From contig NZ_CP141187.1 of the NCBI RefSeq assembly GCF_035609205.1, positions 93,978 through 157,977 on the forward strand: a DNA stretch of 64,000 nt, read 5' to 3'. Below are positions 44,772 through 53,660 of the stretch, piece after piece. The position numbers were made by a program, and so were the translations under genes. Each line of letters starts with the position of its first letter. Position 1 is the first letter of the stretch. Origin of the DNA: Hymenobacter sp. GOD-10R. GTDB lineage: Bacteria; Bacteroidota; Bacteroidia; Cytophagales; Hymenobacteraceae. A model generated the notes under the pieces. It made no database searches, was not told where the DNA came from, and saw only the letters and a list, made by a program, of their open reading frames with translations.

Positions 44772-45361
44772 TTGCGCTCATAGCCTAATTTACAAGTCAC
44801 AAGACGCTAGTTTCAGGGAACATCTAGAAAGTCGTTGGTTACTAGCAGGAGCTTAACAGCTTAAAAAGCTATCCAACATGAGCCGATGTAGCAACTAGTT
44901 GCTACGCCAATGCTTAAAATAATCTCTTTAGGCACGTTTGAAACCGAATTGCTCGATAACAGCAAATCTATTAATACAGAGAGGCAATGAGTTATTGTAC
45001 AATTGCCTCTCTGTAATGACGAATGCCATCACTCAACTATTTCAAAGTTCATCGGTAAGTCACGTCTGAAATGTGCCCGGTTAACTAAACCGCATCCAAT
45101 GTGATGCTACCTGGGTAAGGCATCATATCTTATCTCTTATAGCTAGTGTGGGTACGCATCATGCTTTGCTGTTGAGTAAATGCCTCTTGACAGGCAACCT
45201 GTACCTCGTCTATAGGCCAACTCCGCTACAGAGCGCCTGCATACCGGAGTAGTTCAGCAATTGTGCATATAATTGGTAGAACTTCTAAGTTATGTTCCTG
45301 CTACATGGAACGCATTTAGACCATATGCCGATGGACAGAGATTGAGTGCCTTCGGGAGCTA
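44772..45361. other. Non-coding region beyond the origin
   Basis: About 590 bp. No open frame or strong secondary structure stands out apart from AGAGAGGCAATGAG/CAATTGCCTCTCTG, an inverted repeat near 44979-45014 around a short loop, which could be a terminator or a regulatory hairpin. Confidence 0.4.
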
Positions 45362-45796
45362 CTAGGAGGAAGGCGACACCGGATACTCTACACGCAAACT
45401 AACTGGTTCTACTTGCACCCGGTTGAAGATACTATCTGTGCTATCCATGATCCAGCCCTGCTCAATGGCTTTATGCAAGTATGCTTGCGCAGGAGAAGAA
45501 AAACGTGGTAATAAGCTCCTTAGTATCTGCATATTCGCCGTATAAGTGTCACGTATCTGGGCTAGCTTGGGAATATCATTATGAATTCCGAGCGTTTCTA
45601 GGCTGATAATGGCCAGAATCTTAACAAACTCAGCATAACGCTGGGGATCGGCTTCGAGCATCGCAAACAAAGCCTGTTCATACCCGTGGCTTTCCGCGTC
45701 TGTATCCGGATCAGGGATGGAAGGGTTGTTAGGCGCTCGCTCGCGTAGTTCCAGTTCAATCACCATTTTTATTTTCTGTACTTGTACGTCACTCAT
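45362..45796 (-). CDS. Hypothetical protein, 144 aa
   Basis: A soluble, helical, acidic protein beginning MSDVQVQKIKMVIELELRER. It has no signal peptide or known motif. The middle (YAEFVKILAIISLETLGIHN) looks like a bundle of helices. It is divergent from the XRE regulator gene, with a palindromic operator in the gap, so it may be its target. Close to the replicon core, it may be a maintenance or copy-control accessory gene, but nothing in the sequence shows that directly. Confidence 0.6.
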   Translation of the reverse strand: MSDVQVQKIKMVIELELRERAPNNPSIPDPDTDAESHGYEQALFAMLEADPQRYAEFVKILAIISLETLGIHNDIPKLAQIRDTYTANMQILRSLLPRFSSPAQAYLHKAIEQGWIMDSTDSIFNRVQVEPVSLRVEYPVSPSS

Positions 45797-45960
45797 GAGG
45801 AAAAAAGGAAACAGGGAGAAAGGGTGAAAGACAAAGGCAATGAAAGAACTTTATACGCTGAGCAGATCCAGCCATTAAAAGGGATATAGTCTAAACTACC
45901 TGAACAAGCAGGCAAGTCAGAACAGGATGAGAAAAACAAATATACAGAAAGAGGTAGAAT

Positions 45961-45978
45961 AAGGACCGATCGGTCCTT
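45961..45978. promoter_or_regulatory. Perfect 18-bp palindrome, likely operator
   Basis: AAGGACCGATCGGTCCTT, an exact palindrome, lies 36 bp before the ATG of the XRE regulator and about 165 bp before the divergent gene. Size and place fit the binding site of an HTH dimer. Confidence 0.65.
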
Positions 45979-46014
45979 GTGCTTCGTCTAGGCAATACCG
46001 GCCTTTGTCGCGGT

Positions 46015-46260
46015 ATGCCGGTACAGCAACAGTCTCCTTTCTTGCGCGAATTAGCCCGTCGCCTCAAAGCCGTTAGGGAGGAGCGACACCTTACATTGCA
46101 AGAAGTATATGATGCAACGGGGGTACACGTCAGCCGTCTTGAATCTGGCCAGCGAAATGCTGCTCTGCTCACAGTGGCTAAGCTTTGCCGCTACTATCAG
46201 GTAGGACTAGGCGTCATCGTTACCGATTTGGAGCACTTACTAGAAGAAAGCATACGCTAA
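46015..46260 (+). CDS. XRE family helix-turn-helix regulator
   Basis: 81-aa DNA-binding protein made of one HTH_3 domain: LRELARRLKAVREERHLTLQ, then EVYDATGVHVSRLESGQRNA and LLTVAKLCRYYQVGLGVIVT. It has no sensor domain and should bind as a dimer to the palindrome at 45961-45978 just upstream, controlling itself and perhaps the divergent gene at 45362-45796. An earlier GTG would overlap the palindrome, so ATG 46015 is taken as the start. Confidence 0.85.
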   Translation: MPVQQQSPFLRELARRLKAVREERHLTLQEVYDATGVHVSRLESGQRNAALLTVAKLCRYYQVGLGVIVTDLEHLLEESIR

Positions 46261-46412
46261 TACATTGTGGTGTCGTTACTCTGCCGGTTTTTGCCCACCA
46301 ATGGGCCTAAGCACAAACACGTAACGGCTTTTTAACTACAGAGATAGGGTAATCACTATAAGCTACCTTGATGGTATTTCAGTAAGCTGTACCTGTTTGA
46401 AAGTCGTCCGTA

Positions 46413-46757
46413 GATCACCGCAGCAGGCGTCGTCACGACCGTGGCGGGCACAGCGCACCACTGGGGCAGCCAGGACGGGCCGGCCGCCGACGCGCAGTTC
46501 GAGTTCCCCTTTGGGATAGCGGTAGATATGGCGGGGCTGGTGCTTTATATAACCGATACGAAGAACCACTGCGTGCGCCGGCTTCAATAATAGGGCACTA
46601 CCGGTCCCGGGGGTATTGCTCCTAGTACAGCTTACTCATCGATCCACAATGCAGCGTGTACTGTGATTGGTGAACAACTTTACTGAACCGTTTCCACGCC
46701 CTTTTACCGCTCCCAACTGCCCCATCTGTAGTGGGATAAGTTGTACAGTAAAAGGAG
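46413..46757. repeat. 345-bp inverted copy of the NHL gene 3' end
   Basis: Reverse complement of 25873-26217. It holds the end of the NHL gene in plus orientation (last 59 or so codons, stop at 46588-46590) plus downstream sequence. The copy is almost identical, with four or five changes within the first 40 bases. It stops abruptly where the MITE at 46759 begins. Confidence 0.9.
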
Positions 46758-46758
46758 A

Positions 46759-46909
46759 GTGGCTGTTGCAGAACTGCCAGTAGTGAATCGGATGGATAGC
46801 ACTAACGAGTGAAACAGGCTAAAAAGCCTGTTGATGTCCGCTATTTCCCGTAAACAAGGGGGTTAAACATAGCTTCTCTGGAATACAGATAGGGTTCTGC
46901 AACAGCCAC
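46759..46909. mobile_element. 151-bp MITE with 16-bp inverted repeats and GAGA target duplication
   Basis: Ends GTGGCTGTTGCAGAAC and GTTCTGCAACAGCCAC are perfect inverted repeats. GAGA flanks both sides (46755-46758 and 46910-46913). There is no open frame inside. The GGCTGTTGCA terminus resembles ends of IS5-like elements. It lies 6 bp after the stop of the VCBS gene. Confidence 0.75.
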
Positions 46910-46915
46910 GAGAAG

Positions 46916-49753
46916 TTATCTTACTACTAAGCGCTGGCTCAACACACCGTGCGCGGAGCGTACTTGCACGGTGTACACACCTGCGGGCCAGTTGGCTAGG
47001 GAGAGTTCCGTATCTGCTTGCGGAGCCAGGGTTTTCTCTAACACGATCTGCCCGAGGGCGTTGCGCACGCGCACCTGCACCGACTGAGCGGCTAGGTCGA
47101 GGGGCAACTGGAGCTGGAGGCGGCTGCGCGCCGGGTTGGGGTACAGGCTCAGTTCCTGCGGGCGGCGCGCCGGATACGCCAGCCCTTGTTGAGCGGGGGC
47201 CGCAGCGCTCGGGGCCGTATTCAGGCGCACACTGGCCGAGCCGGCCGCAGCATTGGCCGTGACGAAGTCCAGGGTGCCATTGCCATCCAGGTCGCCCATA
47301 CGCACGTCCGAGACGGCCGTGCCCACCGGCACGTTCAGGCTGCCGTCAAACGAGCCCTGGCCATTGTTGAGGCGCACACTCACTGTGCCCGCCCCCACAT
47401 TGTCGGTCAGCAGGTCCAGGTCGCCGTCGCCGTCTAGGTCCCCCACGGCGAGGGTGCGGGCGCCGTTGCCCACGGCCACTTCTTGCGCGCTGGCGAAGGT
47501 GCCAGTGCCGTTGTTGAGGCGCACGCTCACGCCGCTGTCCATGAGGTGAGCGGCCAGCAGGTCCAGGTCCCCGTCTTGGTCCACGTCCGCGAGCACCACG
47601 CCGTGGGGCTGGTAGCCGACGGGTACGTCCAGGCTACCCGAGAAGGAGCCCGTGCCGTCGTTGAGGCGCACGCTGGCCGTGTTCGAGTTGGAGTTAGCGG
47701 TGACGAAGTCCAGGTCGCCGTCATTGTCCACGTCGCCCAGCGCCAAGCTCACGGGACGCGTACCGATGCTCACTTCCTGCGCGCCGCTGAAGCCACCGTT
47801 GCCGTTGTTGAGGCGCACCGAGACGGTGCTACGCTGGTTGTTCTCCGTGCCGTCCGTGTAGTTGGCTGCTAGCAGGTCCAGGTCGCCATCGGCATCCAGA
47901 TCGCCTAAGGCTACCGCGTGCGGGCTCACCCCGACTGCCACGTTGAGGCTGCCGGAGAAGCTGCCCGCGCCGTTGTTGAAGCGCACTGAGACAGTGCGGC
48001 GGTTGGCGTTAGCCGTCACCACGTCCAGGTCGCCGTCCCCGTCCACGTCCCCGAGGGCGACGGCGTAAGGGCCGGAATCGGTGCTGACTTCTTGCGTGCC
48101 CGTGAAGGTGCCATCGCCGCTGTTGACGCGCACCGACACGGTGCTTGCAGTCGTATTCGCCGTGAGCAGATCCAGGTCCCCATCGCCGTCCACGTCGCCG
48201 GTGGCCGTGCCGGTGGCGCCCGCGCCCGTCGTGACATCGGAGCCGCGGAAGCTAGCCGTTGCGGCCGCCGTGGCGGCAGTGAACTGGAAGACGTGGCCCT
48301 TAGCTAGGTGCTGGCCGCCGCTCCCTTGCACGGAAGTCAGGACCGAGGCAAACACGGTTTCGCCGGGCTGGAAGTCGGTCGTGGGGTTGAAGGTGAGCGT
48401 CGCGCCGTTTATGCTCGCCGTGCCCCTTTTCTGCCCGCCCGCTTGCGTGCTGTGTACTTGCAGCGCTTGCTGCGTGGCGGCAGTGGTGCTCAGGGCTTGG
48501 GTGAAGGTCACGGCCACGTCCGTTGCGCGCGCGGCGGCCACAGCGTGCCGGGTGGGCGTCGTGCGCTCGACGAGCAGGGTCGCCGTCGGGGCGTAGGTCA
48601 GCAGCAAGGGGACCGCCGCAGTGTTCGGGTTGCTGAACCAGTCACTGACGACACCCGCCGGTAGGCGCACCGTGACCGGACCACTCGTGGTGGGCGTCAC
48701 GCTCAAGGTGTACCAGTACCCGCCGCCCGCGGTAATCGGACCGGCGACGCCATTGGTGACGAGCAGATCCGCCGGGCTAAAGCCGTAGACAATCTCGGAG
48801 AAGGTAACAGTCAGCGGAATCGGGTTGCTGCTGGTGGGCGAGCCAGCCGAGCTGCTCAGCGTCGCCTGCGGGGCGACCGTGTCCACGTAGAAGGTATGGG
48901 TAGTCCCCGGGCTGCGATTGCCGGCCGAGTCGGTGGCGTAGAGTGCCTCCGTGGATGCGCCGTCGGGGAATGCGGTGGGGGGCAACTGCCACGTGCCATC
49001 CGGCCGGGTCGTGGTGGTGGCCCGCGTCACGTCCTGCACGAGCAAGCTGATCTGGCTGCCCGCTTCGGCCGTTCCCTGCAGCACGACGGGGCCATTGAAG
49101 TAATTGTGGGTGGTGGTTACGCGCGGGGCGGCGGGGGCAAAGCGGTCGATCTCGTACGGCTCGCCGGCGAAGGGCAGGCCCGCGATAGGGGGCGTACCCC
49201 CCGTGTTGGTGGCCAGCACGAGGCGGAAAGAGCCACTGCCCCGCCCGCCGACATAGACCTCGATGGTATATTGGGCCCCTGCGCCCGTCACGCTGGTGAC
49301 CTCCAAAAACAGATCGCCTGGGTCCTTGACAAAGGCGAAATTGGCGGCGGACAACCCCGTGACCGGGGCGGAGAGTGTGAGCGAATAGGTGAGCGCCCGG
49401 GCGTTGCTGGGGGAGCCGTTCGCCCGCGTGAGCGAGACGACGGTCACGGATTCCGCGCGCCGTGGTGTCCTAGCGGGGGCCTGCCGTGGTGGTGCTGCAG
49501 AGCGCGGTAGGGGTGGCCGCACCAGTTCTGGTTCGGCGAGGATCGTTGGCAGCGGAAGCGTGGCTTGGCGCGGCGCGAAATCGACGCTCGGGCGCCGCAC
49601 GGGCGCCGTGGGGGGAAAGGGCTCCTGGTGGGGGTACCTAGCGGGGGGGAAGGTCGGTTTCGCGTCTCCTACAGAGGGGGCTGCCACGAGCAACAGTGCG
49701 CTCAACCCAGCGCGTACGAGGCGCAGGCAAGCATTCCAGGATACCGGTTTCAT
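46916..49753 (-). CDS. VCBS/FG-GAP repeat surface protein with T9SS sorting domain
   Basis: 945-aa secreted protein. After a signal peptide (LRLVRAGLSALLLVAAPSVG) and a proline-rich stretch come bacterial Ig-like domains (about 95-490; TYSLTLSAPVTGLSAANFAF, FYVDTVAPQATLSSSAGSPT). Next are seven VCBS/FG-GAP repeats of about 52 residues (GDVDGDGDLDLLTANTTAST type), whose DxDxDGxxD loops bind calcium, and last a type IX sorting domain from about 870 (LSLYPNPARSRLQLQLPLDL). It should form a surface beta-propeller for adhesion or polymer binding. A MITE sits at its 3' end. Confidence 0.92.
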   Translation of the reverse strand: MKPVSWNACLRLVRAGLSALLLVAAPSVGDAKPTFPPARYPHQEPFPPTAPVRRPSVDFAPRQATLPLPTILAEPELVRPPLPRSAAPPRQAPARTPRRAESVTVVSLTRANGSPSNARALTYSLTLSAPVTGLSAANFAFVKDPGDLFLEVTSVTGAGAQYTIEVYVGGRGSGSFRLVLATNTGGTPPIAGLPFAGEPYEIDRFAPAAPRVTTTHNYFNGPVVLQGTAEAGSQISLLVQDVTRATTTTRPDGTWQLPPTAFPDGASTEALYATDSAGNRSPGTTHTFYVDTVAPQATLSSSAGSPTSSNPIPLTVTFSEIVYGFSPADLLVTNGVAGPITAGGGYWYTLSVTPTTSGPVTVRLPAGVVSDWFSNPNTAAVPLLLTYAPTATLLVERTTPTRHAVAAARATDVAVTFTQALSTTAATQQALQVHSTQAGGQKRGTASINGATLTFNPTTDFQPGETVFASVLTSVQGSGGQHLAKGHVFQFTAATAAATASFRGSDVTTGAGATGTATGDVDGDGDLDLLTANTTASTVSVRVNSGDGTFTGTQEVSTDSGPYAVALGDVDGDGDLDVVTANANRRTVSVRFNNGAGSFSGSLNVAVGVSPHAVALGDLDADGDLDLLAANYTDGTENNQRSTVSVRLNNGNGGFSGAQEVSIGTRPVSLALGDVDNDGDLDFVTANSNSNTASVRLNDGTGSFSGSLDVPVGYQPHGVVLADVDQDGDLDLLAAHLMDSGVSVRLNNGTGTFASAQEVAVGNGARTLAVGDLDGDGDLDLLTDNVGAGTVSVRLNNGQGSFDGSLNVPVGTAVSDVRMGDLDGNGTLDFVTANAAAGSASVRLNTAPSAAAPAQQGLAYPARRPQELSLYPNPARSRLQLQLPLDLAAQSVQVRVRNALGQIVLEKTLAPQADTELSLANWPAGVYTVQVRSAHGVLSQRLVVR

Positions 49754-50276
49754 TCGCGGGAGGATAAAAAAAGTAGGATAGAACAGACGGAAGGTAATAG
49801 CGGAGCTCCTGTGGATAAGCCCACCGGAAGCAGGTTAGGCAATAAAGAATACTTGGTCGGCCGGCACGAGGGAAAGGATGATCAAACAGAAGTTTGCCTC
49901 GTTTTTCACGTGCCCGTAGTCCGGGCAATGGGCTTGGCCCACCCGAACGGATAGGCTGCTGAGGGGATAGTCGGCGACGATAAAACGCAACGCGAAGATC
50001 ACGCGCCAAACGGTCGCTCCTATCCGTGCTAGCACGGATTTATCGGCTTGCGGGTCGAGGCCTCATGGCACCTAGGAATGCCGTTGTTGTCAGTTGGCCA
50101 ACCAGCGGACAAGCGCTGAAAGTGGGTGAGTGTAGTGGGCATCAGGCAAGAAGGAGAATAACAGCGCCAACGGCCAATAGATAGGTGACTAAACTTTGGC
50201 TATCTTACCTAATTAGGGCTTGTGTACGGTCCCATAGAGCCAGTATTTACCTTTTCTATTCCATTCAAATCTCTCT
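49754..50276. other. Intergenic region between divergent genes
   Basis: About 520 bp separating the VCBS gene (minus) and a STAS-like gene (plus). TAAACTTTGG near 50191 resembles a Bacteroidota -7 element for the plus gene, without a clear -33 box. No gene of credible quality was seen. Confidence 0.35.
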
Positions 50277-50699
50277 ATGCTAATTCATTCTTTGCTCGAT
50301 CGCGATGGCAGCCGCTGCACGCTGACCTACGACGAGACGGAAGGCTGGCTACGAGCTACGTGGCGGGGCTACATCGATCCGGCGGAAGCCATGCACGGCG
50401 CCACGCAGTATCTGGCGCACGTAGCGCCGCTGCGCTGCGCGTACTTGCTCAACGACAACACGGCCCTGCAGGGCTCCTGGTTTGACTCCGTGGAGTGGTT
50501 GCAGCGGGCCTGGCTGCCGCACGCCTACGCAGTAGGCCTGCGCTACATCGCCCACGTGGTACAAGCTGATACCCACGTCGACATCTTGACCCTGACCTTG
50601 CCTCAGACCGTCCACAACGGCGTGGAGTTGCAACTCTTCTATCAGCTCGCGGAAGCCGAGGAATGGTTGCGTAGTTGTCAGCCGCCCCGTACCAGTTGA
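50277..50699 (+). CDS. STAS-like hypothetical protein, 140 aa
   Basis: Single small domain. TLTYDETEGWLRATWRGYID, CAYLLNDNTALQGSWFDSVE, and LPHAYAVGLRYIAHVVQADT form a strand-helix pattern like SpoIIAA/STAS proteins of Bacteroidota. A similar family member lies at 58808-59296. These proteins are usually small cytosolic regulators, but no target is known. The start ATG 50277 is preferred. Function is inferred only from the fold-like pattern. Confidence 0.5.
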   Translation: MLIHSLLDRDGSRCTLTYDETEGWLRATWRGYIDPAEAMHGATQYLAHVAPLRCAYLLNDNTALQGSWFDSVEWLQRAWLPHAYAVGLRYIAHVVQADTHVDILTLTLPQTVHNGVELQLFYQLAEAEEWLRSCQPPRTS

Positions 50700-50949
50700 G
50701 TTACTGGGTTCGGTGGCGCTGGTGGCGTTCCGCTTTCTCCGCGTTGACTTGTCCGCCGGGAACGACCTGCGCCTGCAAGATCGTGCTGAGTTGCGCCATG
50801 GTATGGTACTGCAACTCTTCGCTGCTGCACACATAGGGGAGATCGCGAGGGAGTACTTCGCGTAATGCGTGCACTGCTACCGTTCGTGAACTAATAAGCC
50901 GTATGAAGATGTCGCGTAAAAGTGCCTATTTAACGCTTCCGGCTGTTTC

Positions 50950-51336
50950 ATGACCTACTACCACCAACAAGTGCTTCGGCTCCAGGCGTTTCTGTATCCC
51001 CACGCCCAAGTATGCACCCAAATGCAGCGGGCCAAGCAGGTGATGGACCACGCGTTTGCCGAGCCGCTCACCCTACCCCACGTCGCGGCCGTGGCGGGCT
51101 GCTCCCAGTTTCACTTTTTACGCCAGTTTAAGCGCTACTACGGGCGCACGCCGCACCAGTACTTGCGGGAAGTGCGCATGCGGCAGGCCCAACTCGCTTT
51201 GACCGCTGGCCTGTCCGTTACGGACGCGTGCTTTGCCGTGGGCTTCACGAGTGTTTCCTCTTTTAGTGGGCTTTTTCGGCAGTGGACGGGGTACTCGCCC
51301 GGCGTCTTTGCTAAGCAACAAGCTGGGCGATTGTAG
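50950..51336 (+). CDS. Short AraC family transcriptional regulator
   Basis: 128-aa protein consisting only of the AraC double helix-turn-helix: LTLPHVAAVAGCSQFHFLRQ, RYYGRTPHQYLREVRMRQAQ and SVTDACFAVGFTSVSSFSGL, ending GYSPGVFAKQ. A sensor domain is missing, so it may be constitutive or work with another protein. A VOC-family gene follows on the same strand by 63 bp, and the pair is probably one transcript, the regulator and its enzyme. Confidence 0.87.
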   Translation: MTYYHQQVLRLQAFLYPHAQVCTQMQRAKQVMDHAFAEPLTLPHVAAVAGCSQFHFLRQFKRYYGRTPHQYLREVRMRQAQLALTAGLSVTDACFAVGFTSVSSFSGLFRQWTGYSPGVFAKQQAGRL

Positions 51337-51399
51337 AATAGCAATTTTGAAGAAGGCGCTTTGGGAGCTTTGGTGCTACTTGCCCGCAAAAACAATCCA

Positions 51400-51783
51400 A
51401 TGAAGATTCGCTTACTGAGCATCCTCGTGGCCGAACAGGAACAGGCCTTGACTTTCTACACCCAGGTCCTGGGCTTTATCAAAAAGACGGACGTCCCCCT
51501 AGGGGAGCATCGCTGGCTGACGGTGGTATCCCCGCAGGAGCGCGATGGCGTGGAACTGGTGCTCGAACCGATGGCCTTTGCGCCGGCGCGCACCTATCAG
51601 CAGGCGCTATTTGCCGCCGGCATCCCGCTGGCGGCGTTCCAGGTAGAGAACCTGCAACAAGAATACGAACGGCTAGTGCAGGCGGGGGTACAATTCAGCA
51701 TGCCTCCCACGCAGATGGGTGCCATCACATTGGCCGTATTGGACGACACCTGCGGGAACCATCTTCAACTCATGCAACTCTGA
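51400..51783 (+). CDS. VOC (glyoxalase/bleomycin resistance) family protein
   Basis: 127-aa single VOC domain formed by two beta-alpha-beta-beta-beta units. It starts MKIRLLSILVAEQEQALTFY, with TQVLGFIKKTDVPLGEHRWL and ends DDTCGNHLQLMQL, where the Glu/His metal positions partly fit. Family members bind metals and act on, or sequester, small electrophiles. ATG 51400 gives the standard start; the open frame extends 13 codons upstream. Co-directional with the AraC-type gene. Confidence 0.85.
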   Translation: MKIRLLSILVAEQEQALTFYTQVLGFIKKTDVPLGEHRWLTVVSPQERDGVELVLEPMAFAPARTYQQALFAAGIPLAAFQVENLQQEYERLVQAGVQFSMPPTQMGAITLAVLDDTCGNHLQLMQL

Positions 51784-51965
51784 GTTTGGCATTAACCCAG
51801 AAAGCTTGACTGCGCCTACCGGTTCTCGGTTGCTGTAGGGACGCAAGGATAACTGTTTTGCGCGATCAGCCGCTACCAGGCAGATGAGTTGATCATCGGA
51901 GGTGCGGGAGCACTTCTGCGTAGTTTTAGTAGTAAATTGGATCACCGTATCCCCGTGTTAGCACG

Positions 51966-52442
51966 ATGCCGCATAGACCCGTACTTCGGCCAACGAAAGC
52001 GTCTGACTTAGACGTTCTCTTTCATTTTCAACTCGACCCGGAAGCGACATACCTGGCTGCCTTTACCCCCAAAGACCGCACGGACCGAGACGCTTATGTG
52101 GCTAGGTTTACTGCCTATCTCCAGGACCCGACCATCCGGATGCAGACTATTTGGATAGAGGAGACGATCGTCGGCAGTATAGCGAAGTTTGAGGTAGAGG
52201 GCGAGGCGGAAATCACGTATTGGATTGATCGCCCCTTCTGGGGAAGGGGAATAGCGACCGCCGCCCTTGCCACCTTTCTCCCCCTAGAAAAGGCCCGACC
52301 GCTTTTGGGCCGAGTGGCCTTTGATAATATCGGCTCGCAAAAAGTCTTGGAAAGGGGTGGGTTTACCAGGATCGGCGTAGATAAAGGGTTTGCTCAGGCG
52401 CGCCAAACGGAGATCGAAGAGTTCATCTATCAGCTGCTCTAG
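51966..52442 (+). CDS. GNAT family N-acetyltransferase
   Basis: 158-aa acetyltransferase. LRPTKASDLDVLFHFQLDPE opens the fold, the acetyl-CoA loop is RPFWGRGIATAALATFL, and LGRVAFDNIGSQKVLERGGF is the typical last motif of the RimJ/RimL-like subgroup. It transfers an acetyl group from acetyl-CoA to an amine, probably a protein N-terminus or a small molecule. Isolated gene; substrate unknown. Confidence 0.87.
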   Translation: MPHRPVLRPTKASDLDVLFHFQLDPEATYLAAFTPKDRTDRDAYVARFTAYLQDPTIRMQTIWIEETIVGSIAKFEVEGEAEITYWIDRPFWGRGIATAALATFLPLEKARPLLGRVAFDNIGSQKVLERGGFTRIGVDKGFAQARQTEIEEFIYQLL

Positions 52443-52612
52443 AAATAGCTTGTGCAAGCGTTAGAGGAGTGAAACGAGTCGCAGAGAAGCTGCCTATACC
52501 AGAACGCCCTTTCCTGGTCGGAGGAGCGTTCTTTGGTAGTGCCGATTTAGGCAGCCCCGTTGATCCGCCGTCGCTACCGGAGGACCAAATTCCGGCCGTA
52601 GTGCATCGGTCG

Positions 52613-53281
52613 TTAGGACGCGATGGGCAACGGGAAGCGGGGTGCTGGCGCCGCCCGCACTTTGCGGGTCCAGTAGAGCAGAATCGGCACGCCCACGAGT
52701 GCCGGCAAAAACCACCCGACCAGACTCACGCGCGAGGAGCTGTTGACCACTAGAAAAGCGGTATAGGCCGCGATGCAGGTCCCCACCATGCGCGTGATGT
52801 GCAGCAGCAGCCACGTGGTAGGAAGGAGGTCCTGCTGGGTAAATAACTTCCAATCCTGCCACAGCATGCGCATCGAACTCTGCGCAAAGAAGAGAAAGAC
52901 CAACCCAAACAAGTCCCGCTGCGCCAGCAGGTAGAGACCATAGCCGCAGAAGTACAGGCTGAAGCCGAACATCAACGCGGAGATGATTCGCTCCACGCGG
53001 CCGGTCTGGTTGGGGTGCCCCTGCTGTTTTCGGCGCAGCCCCTGGTAGCCGGTGATGTTCATGTAGCCGCTGAAGATGCCGACGGCAAACAGGAAGGGCA
53101 AGTTCCGCAAGACCCCCAAGCAGAGCGCGGAGGCGGCGACCACGAGCATGGCGTAGTAGAAGCAAAGGCCCCCGCGTCGATGCAGGCGCCCGCCTTTGCG
53201 GGTGATTAGCGCGAAAGGACCCATCAGCAGCCCCACGCTGCCAGCGAGGATGTGAACGCCTAAAATCGCGTGGTAGAGCAT
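52613..53281 (-). CDS. Multi-pass membrane protein (DUF2306-like)
   Basis: 222-aa membrane protein with seven hydrophobic helices. It opens MLYHAILGVHILAGSVGLLM with a His in the first helix, then GRLHRRGGLCFYYAMLVVAA. Histidines at the helix ends are like those in DUF2306 and related haem or quinone membrane proteins. The frame is open 45 codons upstream, but ATG 53281 gives the expected N-terminus in helix one. Function unknown. Confidence 0.65.
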   Translation of the reverse strand: MLYHAILGVHILAGSVGLLMGPFALITRKGGRLHRRGGLCFYYAMLVVAASALCLGVLRNLPFLFAVGIFSGYMNITGYQGLRRKQQGHPNQTGRVERIISALMFGFSLYFCGYGLYLLAQRDLFGLVFLFFAQSSMRMLWQDWKLFTQQDLLPTTWLLLHITRMVGTCIAAYTAFLVVNSSSRVSLVGWFLPALVGVPILLYWTRKVRAAPAPRFPLPIAS

Positions 53282-53660
53282 GGGGGTACGGGCAAGGGGA
53301 GGTGAAGGGCCAGGACTATTAATGATACAGCTATTTCGCTGGGCAACCAACTCCTGACCCGCAGGCGTTGCTGACCTGAATGGGAGCTTAGGCGACAAGT
53401 TAGGCCTAGTAGCCAAACGGCTAGGTACTGTGTCAAACAGAAGCTCTTCCTAAAGGAGCTTTCTGGTGCGTGTTTTTCTAAGAACTAGTAAGTTTAAGGA
53501 CGCAGAGGGGCTCCCGATTCTGATAACAACGGAACGATAGCTGTTTTAGGCTATCAGCAGTGATAATACGGGTGGTTTGGTCCTCATAGTTGTTCTCCCA
53601 CTTGCATCAGGGTTGTATTATTAGGCCACTGTTCACCTCCTCTCGCCCGTGAGCGACCCC

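Noticed and set aside
46363..46587. Minus-strand frame in the inverted duplication
   Set aside because: It is the antisense of the copied NHL 3' end, identical to the shadow frame in the original.
47186..48664. Several long plus-strand frames over the VCBS gene
   Set aside because: Shadows of the repeats in the real minus-strand gene; compositions are Arg/Ala/Val-rich and follow the repeat period.
46916..49753. Possible CRISPR-like or tandem DNA repeat from periodic similarity
   Set aside because: The period comes from protein-level VCBS repeats of about 52 codons, with no conserved short repeat and spacer pattern. No CRISPR array was found anywhere.
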